From assembly GCA_964552945.1 (NCBI GenBank), contig CAZKIP010000002.1, forward strand, positions 124,001 through 188,000: 64,000 nucleotides of DNA. Reading direction: 5' to 3'. This document shows, piece after piece, positions 26,134 to 34,967 of the stretch. The position numbers were made by a program, and so were the translations under genes. Origin of the DNA: CAZEAB01 sp964552945. GTDB taxonomy: Archaea; Nanobdellota; Nanobdellia; Woesearchaeales; GW2011-AR9. Positions within the stretch are counted from its first letter, which is position 1, and each line of letters opens with the position of its first letter. Below the pieces are notes generated by a model. The model searched no databases and was not told where the DNA came from. It was given only the letters and a program-made list of their open reading frames with translations.

Positions 26134-26156
26134 TTAATAATAATCATTATTATTAA
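26134..26156. promoter_or_regulatory. Perfect 11-1-11 palindrome, likely Fur/PerR operator
   Basis: TTAATAATAAT, one C, then ATTATTATTAA, located 20 nt upstream of the fur start. It resembles the AT-rich Fur/Per boxes (ATAATxATTAT core). Confidence 0.65.
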
Positions 26157-26217
26157 TAATATATAAAGTTTGTGCAACAATTAGGATTTATCTAGAGAAT
26201 AACAACAAATTTTGAAA

Positions 26218-26568
26218 TCAAATTAATCTTTTCAGCCTTTTAAGAACTGCTAATATTCTAGTAATAACCTTCTCAACTTCTTCAATATAAACTTGTCTCG
26301 ATGGAGGATCCATTCTGATTCGCTTTCCATTATCGTGATAAAATTCTTGTAATGTTCTAATTTCAGTGTTAACAACTCTGGTTGCTGATTTAATATACTT
26401 AGAAGATTCCAATTTGTTTAACCAATCAATTATTTTTCTTACATCATCTGCAAGATCACTATTGTATAATTTAATATCATAAGAAGAGCCCAAAATCTGA
26501 TTTCTTTCATCCCAATCTTCACTTAACAGAGCTTGAAATTCACGAATTTCATCAATTGATGGTTTCAT
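26218..26568 (-). CDS. Hypothetical helical protein, 116 aa
   Basis: Not recognised. Predicted to be nearly all helix (IDEIREFQALLSEDWDERN; VRKIIDWLNKLESS; VYIEEVEKVITRILAVLKRLKRL). No membrane segment or metal motif. It lies upstream of fur, same strand, with about 60 bp between the fur palindrome and its 3' end, so it is probably a separate transcript. Confidence 0.5.
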   Translation of the reverse strand: MKPSIDEIREFQALLSEDWDERNQILGSSYDIKLYNSDLADDVRKIIDWLNKLESSKYIKSATRVVNTEIRTLQEFYHDNGKRIRMDPPSRQVYIEEVEKVITRILAVLKRLKRLI

Positions 26569-26631
26569 AATAATAATAACAATGTAATCTAGTATTTAAC
26601 TTTTTCTAGAACAGATTATCTTAACAATTAT

Positions 26632-27003
26632 TTAACTGTTACCGCTCAATTCAACTTTTTCATTGCCAAAAGATAGATTACCTTCCTGAACATAATTTTT
26701 TCCATATTTTAAACATAACTCAGCCTTATAGAGTTCTTTTCCAAGGTAAGCAGCATGTTCAAATCTGGTAATAAGTTTATTTTTTGAAATAGTATGGTAA
26801 ATATCTATAGCATTATCTCCATATATTACTTTTTTGATTTGATGCTCATTAGTTACAAAAGCTACCTCTATCCTTTTTCTGTCATTATTTACTCTAATTA
26901 GAAAATACCCGCTCGGGTCTGGTGTCCAAGATACATCTGCTCCAGATTCTAAAATCTCTTCAATTTCGTCAGATTGTTTCTTCCATTCATACTTTTTTGT
27001 CAT
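26632..27003 (-). CDS. Hypothetical protein, 123 aa
   Basis: Not recognised. Strand-rich middle (YFLIRVNNDRKRIEVAFVTN and KKVIYGDNAIDIYHTI) and a C-terminal helix with a Cys (LCLKYGKNY). I choose the ATG at 27003 (MTKKYEWKK) over a start 42 bp upstream, whose extra residues look like untranslated AT-rich DNA. Archaeal orphan by appearance; it is divergent from the metallophosphoesterase gene. Confidence 0.5.
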   Translation of the reverse strand: MTKKYEWKKQSDEIEEILESGADVSWTPDPSGYFLIRVNNDRKRIEVAFVTNEHQIKKVIYGDNAIDIYHTISKNKLITRFEHAAYLGKELYKAELCLKYGKNYVQEGNLSFGNEKVELSGNS

Positions 27004-27081
27004 ATTAAGGATATTTAAGTTACTTTTTATAATCCTTTCTACCAATAATTAAATGAATACTTTTATTTTTCACGGATTAAA

Positions 27082-27089
27082 TTTATAAA
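27082..27089 (+). promoter_or_regulatory. TATA box for the metallophosphoesterase gene
   Basis: TTTATAAA centred 26 nt before the ATG at 27111, so the transcript is probably leaderless. Confidence 0.55.
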
Positions 27090-27110
27090 CAAATTATCTA
27101 TTATAACAAT

Positions 27111-28259
27111 ATGAAGAAAGAAGTTATAGTCATGGGAGATATTGAAATGGGTGCAGGAACTCCTACCGATGACTTCATTAGTGACAAAGCACTTTCTAAA
27201 CTCATCAGAAATCTTGCAAAAAGAAAGCACCCCATTGACTTAGTTCTTAATGGAGACACTTTTGATTTCTTAAAATGCCCCCATATCGTAGATGGCAAAT
27301 ATTTGTATCCAAGGCATATCACAGCTGATATATCCATGGAAAAGATAATTGGCATTCAAAAAGCTCACCCTACTGTCTTTTCGGCACTGGGCAAATTCGC
27401 TCAATCAAAAAAAAACAGAATTTATTTTATTATAGGTAATCATGACCATGATTTATTTCACAAAGAAGTACAACAAAAGATTGAAGAATATTTAGATGCT
27501 AATGATAATATCTTTTTCACAATGTATTACAATAGCAATAAAGTTTATGCTGAGCATGGGCAACAATATGATTTTCTGAATAAATTTAACGTAAGCCAGA
27601 TGTATTTAACTTATAAAAATAAGCCAATTTTAAACTTTCCTTGGATATCGTTTGGATTAATGGGTAACCTTATGTTTATCAAAGAAAAACACCCTTTCAT
27701 GGAAAGAATTACTCCCTATCCATTGCTATTAAATCACCACAAAATTATTCTTCATAGATTGCTATGGAATGGCTTACAATATCTTTTTTTAAGTGTTTTT
27801 TACTACCCTTTTAGATACTTATTAGATCCAACATATTCTTTTCCTAAAGGATTATTGGGAGAGTTTTATACAAGAATTAAAAATGTTCATTGGGATGTTG
27901 ATAATGTTGTTGATGTTTTTAAAAGGAGAAGTAGAAAGATTCTGAGAAAAAACAAAATACACGTTCTAGGTCACGTACATCAAAAATATGTTGAAGAAAA
28001 GAAAGGTTATGTAATTATTCATCCCGATACATGGAGAGACGAATATACCCTAGATTCTAAGACGAGGAAAGTATACCCAAAAACCAAAATGTATGTTCAA
28101 GTTTTGATTGATGAAGAAGATAACATCACTTGGAATTTGCTTGAATGTCCAATAAAGAGAACGATTCTTGATTTTGAGCAGATTATTAAAGATGAGAAAA
28201 AACACCTCTATGTAGCTGCTGTTGAAGAAGAATATGATCTCAAAAAAATAAATTCATAG
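27111..28259 (+). CDS. Calcineurin-like metallophosphoesterase
   Basis: Two-metal phosphohydrolase. Motifs in order: MGDIEMG near residue 8, LNGDTFDF (about 62), IIGNHDHDL (about 105), YAEHGQQYD (about 147) and the C-terminal GHVHQ (about 286). Together they make a full active site, though the first motif has Glu where a His is usual (GDxH). The general layout recalls UDP-2,3-diacylglucosamine hydrolase-type enzymes, but lipid A is not expected in archaea, so the substrate is unknown. Length 382 aa, with an inserted hydrophobic region near 185-240. Confidence 0.8.
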   Translation: MKKEVIVMGDIEMGAGTPTDDFISDKALSKLIRNLAKRKHPIDLVLNGDTFDFLKCPHIVDGKYLYPRHITADISMEKIIGIQKAHPTVFSALGKFAQSKKNRIYFIIGNHDHDLFHKEVQQKIEEYLDANDNIFFTMYYNSNKVYAEHGQQYDFLNKFNVSQMYLTYKNKPILNFPWISFGLMGNLMFIKEKHPFMERITPYPLLLNHHKIILHRLLWNGLQYLFLSVFYYPFRYLLDPTYSFPKGLLGEFYTRIKNVHWDVDNVVDVFKRRSRKILRKNKIHVLGHVHQKYVEEKKGYVIIHPDTWRDEYTLDSKTRKVYPKTKMYVQVLIDEEDNITWNLLECPIKRTILDFEQIIKDEKKHLYVAAVEEEYDLKKINS

Positions 28260-28314
28260 TTACTACATCTATTTGCAACTTTTTTTAGTTCACTACTAAT
28301 CCGCGATTAGCAAC

Positions 28315-28324
28315 TTTTATATAG
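28315..28324 (+). promoter_or_regulatory. TATA box before the 234-aa gene
   Basis: TTTTATATAG centred about 25 nt before an ATG at 28344 that is in a different frame from the main reading frame. See the possible frameshift at 28344-28370. Confidence 0.45.
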
Positions 28325-28335
28325 TTTCTTAATGG

Positions 28336-29040
28336 ATGATAAAATGGTGTTTTTATTTGGGTGGAAATAATTTTGGTTTGCTAGAAGAGAATTTTTCAAA
28401 AACATTGAATGAGCTAATTTTAAATGTTTTATTAGCTAAATCACCCCATCTAATTGATGAAGTTATGCCTCAAAAATCTTCTCTTTCAGTTTCTAAAACA
28501 AAGGAAAATAAAGGAAAGAAGAATAAATTTGAGAATAATAAACCAAATAAATCTAAAAAAACACTCCTTTCATTGGAAGATATAGCAAAAAACAAAAAAC
28601 TTCTAAAAAAGGATGAATCTGTAGAAATATTAGAAGACGATCTTAGTGATTTAGATGAAGATGATACTTCTGAAATTTCTTTTCAATATTCATTAGGCGA
28701 GGAAGAATTTTTAGCCAAACAATTCTATCAAACTGCTTCATTAGATTACATGAAAATGTTTTATGGTGAAAGTAAAAGCATAAAATCATCTTATGAAAAT
28801 GAGTATTTTTCTGACACAATTGCAATTTGTGATGTTGAGGCAGATCTTCTCTCAACTGTGGAGGCCGAATCTGCGTTTAAAGAGATTCAATATGCTGCAA
28901 TTGTTGGAACTGGTTTTTCAGTCAATTCTGAGAAAAAAAGAAAATTTGATATGTGGATTAAATTTAATCCAGCACTTTTTGGTTTATTTCATAGTTTATA
29001 TGCAGTAACAGATGATGTTAATTATGCACCATTAACTTAA
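28336..29040 (+). CDS. Hypothetical protein, about 230 aa, uncertain N-terminus
   Basis: Not recognised. Residues 50-85 are Lys/Asn-rich (low complexity), 95-112 are acidic (EILEDDLSDLDEDDTSE), and the C-terminal third is globular (EIQYAAIVGTGFSV, KFDMWIKFNPALFGLFHS). The N-terminus as read (MIKWCFYLGG) is odd. The TATA box points instead to ATG 28344 in another frame (MVFLFGWK, then stop). Skipping one base near 28368 would join that start to NFGLLEENF. This may be a real or a sequencing frameshift. Confidence 0.5.
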   Translation: MIKWCFYLGGNNFGLLEENFSKTLNELILNVLLAKSPHLIDEVMPQKSSLSVSKTKENKGKKNKFENNKPNKSKKTLLSLEDIAKNKKLLKKDESVEILEDDLSDLDEDDTSEISFQYSLGEEEFLAKQFYQTASLDYMKMFYGESKSIKSSYENEYFSDTIAICDVEADLLSTVEAESAFKEIQYAAIVGTGFSVNSEKKRKFDMWIKFNPALFGLFHSLYAVTDDVNYAPLT

Positions 29041-29099
29041 TTTTTAATTCTATTAGATATACTCCCTTCTATCACAAAGGTTAAAAACAAGGATATTAG

Positions 29100-29414
29100 A
29101 TGGCATTCATGACCAAACATAGAGTAAGTTCAAAAATAATCAATGGGTTCAATATTGTGTCTCCAAGAGAAGCAAAACTACATGATTTAGAAGATAAAGT
29201 TAAACTTTCTGGATTCGCAAAATCTGCTCAAGAAAAAGGCTTAATTGGTTGGGTATTTTCGCTTGGTGCAGGAATTTCTTTTAAAAATGCATTAGATAGA
29301 GCATATCATGATATTTATCAACAGGCTCGAGAAAGAAGTGCTACAGTAGCTGTTATAACAAGGCAAGCCGAAACAAAGATAAATTATTACTTAGAAGCAG
29401 AGTTATATCGTTAG
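29100..29414 (+). CDS. Hypothetical protein, 104 aa
   Basis: Not recognised. Helix-rich, with one moderately hydrophobic, Gly-containing segment (LIGWVFSLGAGISFKNAL) that could be a short membrane-associated helix, then QARERSATVAVITRQAE. Follows the previous gene by 60 bp, perhaps in one transcript. Its 3' end overlaps the convergent dphB gene by a few bases. Confidence 0.5.
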   Translation: MAFMTKHRVSSKIINGFNIVSPREAKLHDLEDKVKLSGFAKSAQEKGLIGWVFSLGAGISFKNALDRAYHDIYQQARERSATVAVITRQAETKINYYLEAELYR

Positions 29415-30166
29415 TTCCAAAGATTCAACATTTCTTCTTCAGAAAAGTGAAGTTTACCAGGGATAATTAAACAATGAGGTGGTTTTCCAAAATCAAAGTT
29501 TTTTACATCAACTAATTTACCTGATTTAACAACGTTATCAGAACCCAATCTGGCACATCCAACAACAATTAAATCGTCATTTATAACTTTCCCTTTTAAT
29601 CTTTTTTCAATGTCTTCAAGGACTTCTATCCCTTGAGAAACGGACATAAATTTCTTTTGATCTTCTTTAATATCTAACAGACATAATGTGTGTAATCCTC
29701 TTTCTATGTTTCCTTTAACAACGTGGTATGGTGTTTCCAATTGAGGAAAATCATCCAAAAAGGGGACAGAAGTTGTATTCCCAAATTTGTATAATTGTAA
29801 TCCAGTTATCCCAACCGCTGTGAGAACGGATGAATTGTGTATTACTTCAACTTGAACATTATTTTCTTTAGCTATCTTAAATAATTCAATATGGGTCGTA
29901 GCTGAGAAAGGGTCTCCAATAACTAAGAAAGCAACATCTTCATTTTTTGCCTGTTCAACAATTTTTTCCATTCCATTTTCAGCAGTTGTTCTATCGGCTA
30001 AAGTAATCTCCTTATCGTAGAATTTAGCTAAATCATGAAAACTACATTGTAATAATGAAGTGTATCTTTCTAGGTAAACTTCATCACAATTTTTTACAAT
30101 TTCTAGGCCTTTAAGAGTAATGTCTCTTTCATCTCCTAAGCCTATACCGATTATGTATAATGTCAT
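29411..30166 (-). CDS. dphB: Diphthine synthase DphB
   Basis: SAM-dependent methyltransferase of diphthamide synthesis on elongation factor 2, present in archaea and eukaryotes. Family features: LYIIGIGLGDERDITLKGLE at the N-terminus, YLERYTS, DRTTAENGMEKI, VIGDPFSATTH and IHNSSVLTAVGITGLQLY. Length 251 aa is normal. It overlaps the upstream cupin-like gene by four bases, so the two are coupled. A reliable archaeal marker. Confidence 0.93.
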   Translation of the reverse strand: MTLYIIGIGLGDERDITLKGLEIVKNCDEVYLERYTSLLQCSFHDLAKFYDKEITLADRTTAENGMEKIVEQAKNEDVAFLVIGDPFSATTHIELFKIAKENNVQVEVIHNSSVLTAVGITGLQLYKFGNTTSVPFLDDFPQLETPYHVVKGNIERGLHTLCLLDIKEDQKKFMSVSQGIEVLEDIEKRLKGKVINDDLIVVGCARLGSDNVVKSGKLVDVKNFDFGKPPHCLIIPGKLHFSEEEMLNLWN

Positions 30167-30657
30167 TTCATTCCGTATACAACAATTGTTGCGCCTTGCA
30201 TTTCATCCATTCCTAATGATACTGAGGGTTTCCATAAAAACATATCGCCTCTTTCTAACCTTTTTGGAACAATTAAACCGGATTTAGAATATTCAACAAT
30301 CCCATCTCCTTCAAGAACCAAGCAACCATTTATTCTAGTATCATTTGCTCCAATTCTTCTTAAAAAGCCATTATCATTAAATTTAATTACTCTGGCACTT
30401 GTCATAGCTGAAACAGAATGATATAAATCATTGTAAATCTTTTTAACAGCGCTATTCATAACGACATCATTTACATTACATCTTTGATCAAGTAATTCAT
30501 ATCTAGCGCTTAAATTTGAATGCATTACTCCATCTCTTTCTTCAAAAGGAAGTTTACTAACCGTATGTGTGACTAATCTACGAAGATCATTGTCTGTAAT
30601 TATATCTTTAAGCTTCTCGAAAGGTACATATTTAACACTTGGACGATTTGGGGCCAT
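30163..30657 (-). CDS. Hypothetical protein with cupin-like C-terminal half
   Basis: Residues 85-164 look like a beta-helix/cupin: RVIKFNDNGFLRRIG, INGCLVLEGDGIVEYSKSG, RLERGDMFLWKPSVSLG and GATIVVYGMK; the Gly positions fit turns of a double-stranded beta helix. No His-rich metal site is evident. The N-terminal part is helical. The ATG at 30657 is preferred over a GTG at 30666. Translationally coupled to dphB, so a link to translation or SAM chemistry is possible, but unproven. Confidence 0.5.
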   Translation of the reverse strand: MAPNRPSVKYVPFEKLKDIITDNDLRRLVTHTVSKLPFEERDGVMHSNLSARYELLDQRCNVNDVVMNSAVKKIYNDLYHSVSAMTSARVIKFNDNGFLRRIGANDTRINGCLVLEGDGIVEYSKSGLIVPKRLERGDMFLWKPSVSLGMDEMQGATIVVYGMK

Positions 30658-30749
30658 TTTTGTCACAAAAGGGTAGTTATTTTATAAAGATTAGCTTTAA
30701 AATTGAGAAATAGAACTTTTAAGAATTAGAAAAAAAATAAATAAAAAAT

Positions 30750-31784
30750 TTATTCCAAACTATATGCAATAGGTTGCTCTTTAAGAACTGTTTTATAATC
30801 TGAAGGTATTTCATCACTGAAATTTAGTTTTTGCATCAATCCAGATACCCTTTTACCAACAATGTTAGGTAATGCTTTAGCAGGAATATGTCCAGCATCT
30901 ACTTTTGGTTGCATTTGTTTAGTATAGATAGCAGTTAATCCTTCTTTTACATCACCTTTAGATTCAGATGACAAATAAACTTTACCTTGCTGAGAAGCCT
31001 TTTCTAGACCTTGTACTTTCCCAGACATCTCTTTTACTACCATACTATCAGCTATTAATCCAGTAACAAATTCAACATCACTGCCGTATTCTTGACCCCT
31101 AAATTGTAAAGGTTTTGCTTCATAATCTCCCCTTCTTTGGCTTGATTGAAGATCTGCTCTAGTGTGTATTAAAACATCAATATATGAATCGCCTAACTTA
31201 CCTACAACTTTACCAAAAATTTTATCCTTCTTTTTTGTCTGAGCTAATGCATCGTGTAAGCTAAAAACTTTCATGTGGTTACCAACAACATTTACTACAT
31301 AAGAAACATCTGCCTCAGTCATACCTGACATCGTAGATAAAACATTATTAGCTGCTTCTGCTCCTACTTCGGCATGTTTTGGAGAAGTGTTATCTCCATT
31401 ATCTTTAATCATCATAACAGGAGTTGTAGTACCATCTTCAGTAACATAAGTCATTGCTTTCCCAACATCATGTAATACTCCAGAAACTCTAAGAAGCTCT
31501 GCTCTTGTAAAATTACCAACTCTCTCAGAAACATAATCATTAAGTCTTGATCTAGCTGCATCATCACGAACAAAATCAAAAGTTAAAGCTTTTTGAATAT
31601 TCGCTTCTACTGATCTTGTATGCTCTAAAACATTATCTTCAGTATGAAATTTATTTCTATCTTGTATTGATGCTAAAGCCACAACTTCTTCAGTTTGATA
31701 AAGTCTTTCAATTAATCCATCTACACTTGTTTCATTTGTTGCCATTCCCATGAAATAACCAAATGCGTTTATAAATCTTTCCAA
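30750..31784 (-). CDS. HD-domain phosphohydrolase
   Basis: Metal-dependent phosphohydrolase of the HD superfamily. Residues in order: His near 55 in VLEHTRSVE, the HD pair in SGVLHDVGKAMT, His in PKHAEVGAEAA, His in VVGNHMKVF, and Asp in LIHTRADLQSS, which matches the H...HD...H...H...D set. Length 344 aa with a helical C-terminal part. Possible activities are nucleotide or cyclic-nucleotide phosphate hydrolysis; no GYP motif is seen. Stands alone between cupin-like/dphB and a divergent gene. Confidence 0.78.
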   Translation of the reverse strand: MERFINAFGYFMGMATNETSVDGLIERLYQTEEVVALASIQDRNKFHTEDNVLEHTRSVEANIQKALTFDFVRDDAARSRLNDYVSERVGNFTRAELLRVSGVLHDVGKAMTYVTEDGTTTPVMMIKDNGDNTSPKHAEVGAEAANNVLSTMSGMTEADVSYVVNVVGNHMKVFSLHDALAQTKKKDKIFGKVVGKLGDSYIDVLIHTRADLQSSQRRGDYEAKPLQFRGQEYGSDVEFVTGLIADSMVVKEMSGKVQGLEKASQQGKVYLSSESKGDVKEGLTAIYTKQMQPKVDAGHIPAKALPNIVGKRVSGLMQKLNFSDEIPSDYKTVLKEQPIAYSLE

Positions 31785-31912
31785 TATTACTACTCAATTG
31801 TAACAGCAATTTTTATTTAGACAATTTCCTTAATAAATTTTTAATGTTTCATTCAGAAAACAATCTGATGAATACTAAATATAAGTTCAAATAATATGTT
31901 TAAAGAAAGTTT

Positions 31913-31920
31913 TTTATAAC
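31913..31920 (+). promoter_or_regulatory. TATA box for the DUF1801-like gene
   Basis: TTTATAAC centred about 24 nt before the ATG at 31940. Confidence 0.5.
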
Positions 31921-31939
31921 TCAAATAATTATTAATTCT

Positions 31940-32314
31940 ATGCAAAACAAATTAGTTCCAATTTATAATAAGTTAAAAAAGCTATTAAAAGAGTATGAAC
32001 TACCTTTTAAACCTAAATTTGATTTAGATAGCAAATATGACCTTTGGTCATTTAAGGATTTAGAAATAGCAGGTAGAAAAAGAAAAGAAGTTTATTTTGC
32101 TGGACTAATAATTCAAAGTAATTATGTTGGATTTTATTTTATGCCAATATATACCGACACAAAACTCAAAGATGTATTTAAACCAGAATTACTAAATTTA
32201 CTCAAAGGAAAATCTTGTTTTCATATTAAATCATTAGATGAGGAATTGGAAAAACAAATTTCTCAAGCACTAAAAATTGGATTTAAATTATATAAAAAAA
32301 GAGAATGGGTATAA
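31940..32314 (+). CDS. DUF1801-like protein (YdhG/YjbR-type fold)
   Basis: Small soluble protein, 124 aa. The family features I see are YFAGLIIQSNYVGFYFMPIY in the strand-rich centre, LKGKSCFHIK, and the C-terminal LKIGFKLYKKREWV, matching the layout of DUF1801 proteins (some annotated as iron-chaperone-like). Biochemical function is not established for the family. It ends one base before the stop of the convergent TlpA-like gene. Confidence 0.65.
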   Translation: MQNKLVPIYNKLKKLLKEYELPFKPKFDLDSKYDLWSFKDLEIAGRKRKEVYFAGLIIQSNYVGFYFMPIYTDTKLKDVFKPELLNLLKGKSCFHIKSLDEELEKQISQALKIGFKLYKKREWV

Positions 32315-33478
32315 TTAACCAAAAGTAAAAGTATAAACCATCACACCCTCTGGAACCAATAATTCTAATGTGTGAGGAGCATAGTCATCTCCCTGAATAA
32401 TTTCATAAAGATCAAAATCAGAAATTGTCTGTCTACCAACTTCCTTACCATCAATTTTGACAATTATTTCTTTCTCTGTAGAAGAGCCAGCCACTAAATT
32501 GACATCTTTTGCACCATATTTCAAAAAAATCTTTCCGGTCTTACTTTTTAATTCCATACCATCTTTATTATTTTTCCAACTCCCTTCAAGATAGAATTTA
32601 TCATCTAACAGCTCAGAAGGTAATTCATAACTAACCATAATTTCAGGTTTCCATCCTTCCGTGTTCCCCATTTGCCCTCTCTCAAAACCATAACCAAAAT
32701 ATATCTCAGGTGTTCTTGTAGCTAAGACAAAGTTATCCAAAAATGGTTCTGATATATTTTCAGAAATTGATCTCTTCAATCCAAGAACATCATTTTTTTC
32801 TTCTAACAACTCAATGATTCTTCGTTCAGTTTCTACGTAACCACCTTCTCCAATGTGATCATAAACAATGAAACCATCAATATCAATTAAATATTTCCGT
32901 GGCCAATATCTGTTTTTATATGCACTCCAAGTTTGATAATCGTTGTCCTGGACAACTGGATACTTTATACCCCATTTTTCAGTGGCTTTAACAACATTAT
33001 CATATTTTTCTTCAAAACCAAATTCAGGTGTATGAACACCAATTATAACAAAACCATCATCTTTATATTTATCATACCAGCTTATGAGGTGGGGAAAGGT
33101 TCTTTGACAATTTATACAACTATATGTCCAGAAATCTACAAGAATTATTTTTTTTCCAATATTATCAGTGAGAGTTATATTATTAACATTAATATATCCT
33201 TCAGGAGAGACCAATTCCTTGGCTCTGAGATAATTTCTTGCCTTGGATTTGATTCTTTTGAGGTCATTCTCAGTTAATTCATTTAGTTTAGTAGATTCAG
33301 ATAATGTCTTAATCTGTTCAGCAGTTTTAACATCATGTTTTTCCAAAGGTAATGATTCCTTAACGATGTCCACATTATCACTAACATCAGAGATGTCTGG
33401 TTTTTGTTGTTCAAAATAGAAAATTGTTCCCGCAATAACGACCAAAGCAATTATTAAAATTATATATCTATTTTCCAT
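32315..33478 (-). CDS. Membrane-anchored TlpA/DipZ-like thioredoxin with C-terminal beta domain
   Basis: Thiol-disulfide oxidoreductase facing outside the cell. Residues 5-23 are a membrane anchor, 95-215 a redoxin domain with the active site SCINCQRTFPHL (CxxC), and 240-387 a beta-sandwich with GFERGQMGNTEGW, as in the C-terminal part of mycobacterial DipZ. Its start overlaps the end of the ccdA-like gene, so the pair is a split DipZ: the membrane protein passes electrons to this domain. Confidence 0.82.
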   Translation of the reverse strand: MENRYIILIIALVVIAGTIFYFEQQKPDISDVSDNVDIVKESLPLEKHDVKTAEQIKTLSESTKLNELTENDLKRIKSKARNYLRAKELVSPEGYINVNNITLTDNIGKKIILVDFWTYSCINCQRTFPHLISWYDKYKDDGFVIIGVHTPEFGFEEKYDNVVKATEKWGIKYPVVQDNDYQTWSAYKNRYWPRKYLIDIDGFIVYDHIGEGGYVETERRIIELLEEKNDVLGLKRSISENISEPFLDNFVLATRTPEIYFGYGFERGQMGNTEGWKPEIMVSYELPSELLDDKFYLEGSWKNNKDGMELKSKTGKIFLKYGAKDVNLVAGSSTEKEIIVKIDGKEVGRQTISDFDLYEIIQGDDYAPHTLELLVPEGVMVYTFTFG

Positions 33479-34217
33479 TTTTCAAAGATATTGATGATAA
33501 GTAAACTAAAAATCCAGGAATTAAGGGAAGAACGCAGGGACTTAAGAATGATATTAACCCAGCAAGGAAGGCAACACCTAAATTTAAAAAGCTAAAGGCC
33601 ATTACATCGGCACCACCTACAGATAAAGATACAGAACTAAATATTTCTGCAACAATTTCTAAATTAGCTAGTTTATTTAATTGGTTAACAAAAATTAGAA
33701 TTCCGATTAAAATAAGTAATATACCAAAGAAAATTTGCAAATATCTTATCCATTTACCACTTTTCTTAACTAATTTTTGTGCTTGCTCAGCAAACAATCC
33801 AACCAATAAGAAAGGGATTCCTAAACCTAAAGTATAACTAACAAGTAAGATGAAGGCACTTGAAGCTTTAGTGGCTGCTAACGCCAGTATTGCACCAAGA
33901 GCTGCTGTTACACATGGTGTCCAACCAATTGCAAAAGCTGCACCAAAAACAAATGAAGTGACATAGGATGATTTAAATTTTCTTTTTACAGTTAATTTGT
34001 GTTCTCTTTCTAAAAATTTAGGTTTTATTAACCCAACAATGTACAATCCAAAGAAAATGATTATGATTCCTCCAATTCTTCCTAACCAAGTCTGAACCGT
34101 ATACCCTACGTTACTTAGGATTGTTTGCAATAAAACTCCAACTAATGAAAATATCAATGAGAATCCCAGAACAAAAAAAATGCTACACTTGAATGTTTGT
34201 GTATTTACCTTCACCAT
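33468..34217 (-). CDS. ccdA: CcdA/DsbD-type membrane electron carrier
   Basis: Moves reducing equivalents across the membrane. Six or more hydrophobic segments in 249 aa. The order of motifs is unusual: GWTPCVTAALGAILALAA occurs at about residue 100, while FLSPCVLPLIPGFLVYLS is at the C-terminus (about 225-243), giving the two conserved Pro-Cys pairs of the family but with the FLSPC half normally found at the N-terminus placed last. This may be a circular permutation and is worth checking. It overlaps the TlpA-like gene by 11 bp. Confidence 0.82.
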   Translation of the reverse strand: MVKVNTQTFKCSIFFVLGFSLIFSLVGVLLQTILSNVGYTVQTWLGRIGGIIIIFFGLYIVGLIKPKFLEREHKLTVKRKFKSSYVTSFVFGAAFAIGWTPCVTAALGAILALAATKASSAFILLVSYTLGLGIPFLLVGLFAEQAQKLVKKSGKWIRYLQIFFGILLILIGILIFVNQLNKLANLEIVAEIFSSVSLSVGGADVMAFSFLNLGVAFLAGLISFLSPCVLPLIPGFLVYLSSISLKNGK

Positions 34218-34309
34218 AATATAAGAATACTTTATTTATTTATTAATATTTGTTTTTCTATTTAATATAATACCATAACCATTATAAGCTAAATAGGAAC
34301 AAACTAACC

Positions 34310-34957
34310 ATGGATTTCGCAGCATTCTTAGAAAAACAAGAAAGTATCTACAACAAGTTTAGAGATACTTCTAAAATTAATGCAGAAGGTGTCAAAGCAT
34401 CCGTTCCAAATCAAGGAGGTTATTTAATAGCTTTTAGACATCCAGAAAAAATAACTGATGCTTTAGGAGAGTTTTCACATCAAGTTTCTAGAATCACACC
34501 TGCAATAGTTTACAACGAAAGTAATGGCCACACAACCCTCTCTGATTATCAATTGCAAGAAGGATTTACTCCAGATAATCAAACTTTAGACAAGCTTTCT
34601 AGAATAGTACATGCAAATCTTCGTTCAATGGAAAAAGTGAAAATTGATTATAATGTATGGTTAGTAAATCAAAGCAGTGTTATTGCTGCAGGGCTACCTA
34701 ATGAAGCATTTCTTGATGCTGCAAAAAAAATTGTTGGTCATGCAAGTAAGAATGATGTTGAGTTACGCTTGCCTTGGGGAGCTCATATTACAACTAGTCG
34801 ATTTTCTGAAGCACAAAAGGATGTTGCAGATTTATTAGCTTATGTTAGAACAGGTAAACCTTTGGGAACGAGTTCACCAGAATACATAGATGTGGGACAT
34901 TTTACATTCTCACCTCAGGGATTTGAGTTACATACTCATGAAAGGTTTGAATTATAA
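34310..34957 (+). CDS. 2H phosphoesterase-like protein (LigT-like)
   Basis: Putative RNA or cyclic-phosphate phosphoesterase. Two HxT motifs at the expected distance: GHTTLSDY (His near residue 67) and AHITTSRF (His near 159), the latter resembling HITLxRF of 2'-5' RNA ligase-type enzymes. YLIAFRHPEKITDALGEF is the first strand/helix. Length 215 aa. The assignment rests on the motif pair only. Monocistronic, convergent with the radical SAM gene. Confidence 0.5.
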   Translation: MDFAAFLEKQESIYNKFRDTSKINAEGVKASVPNQGGYLIAFRHPEKITDALGEFSHQVSRITPAIVYNESNGHTTLSDYQLQEGFTPDNQTLDKLSRIVHANLRSMEKVKIDYNVWLVNQSSVIAAGLPNEAFLDAAKKIVGHASKNDVELRLPWGAHITTSRFSEAQKDVADLLAYVRTGKPLGTSSPEYIDVGHFTFSPQGFELHTHERFEL

Positions 34958-34967
34958 TTCTAGATAA

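Noticed and set aside
27111..28259. UDP-2,3-diacylglucosamine hydrolase (LpxH) function for the metallophosphoesterase
   Set aside because: Motif layout is only generally similar, the first motif has Glu for His, and lipid A synthesis is not expected in an archaeon.
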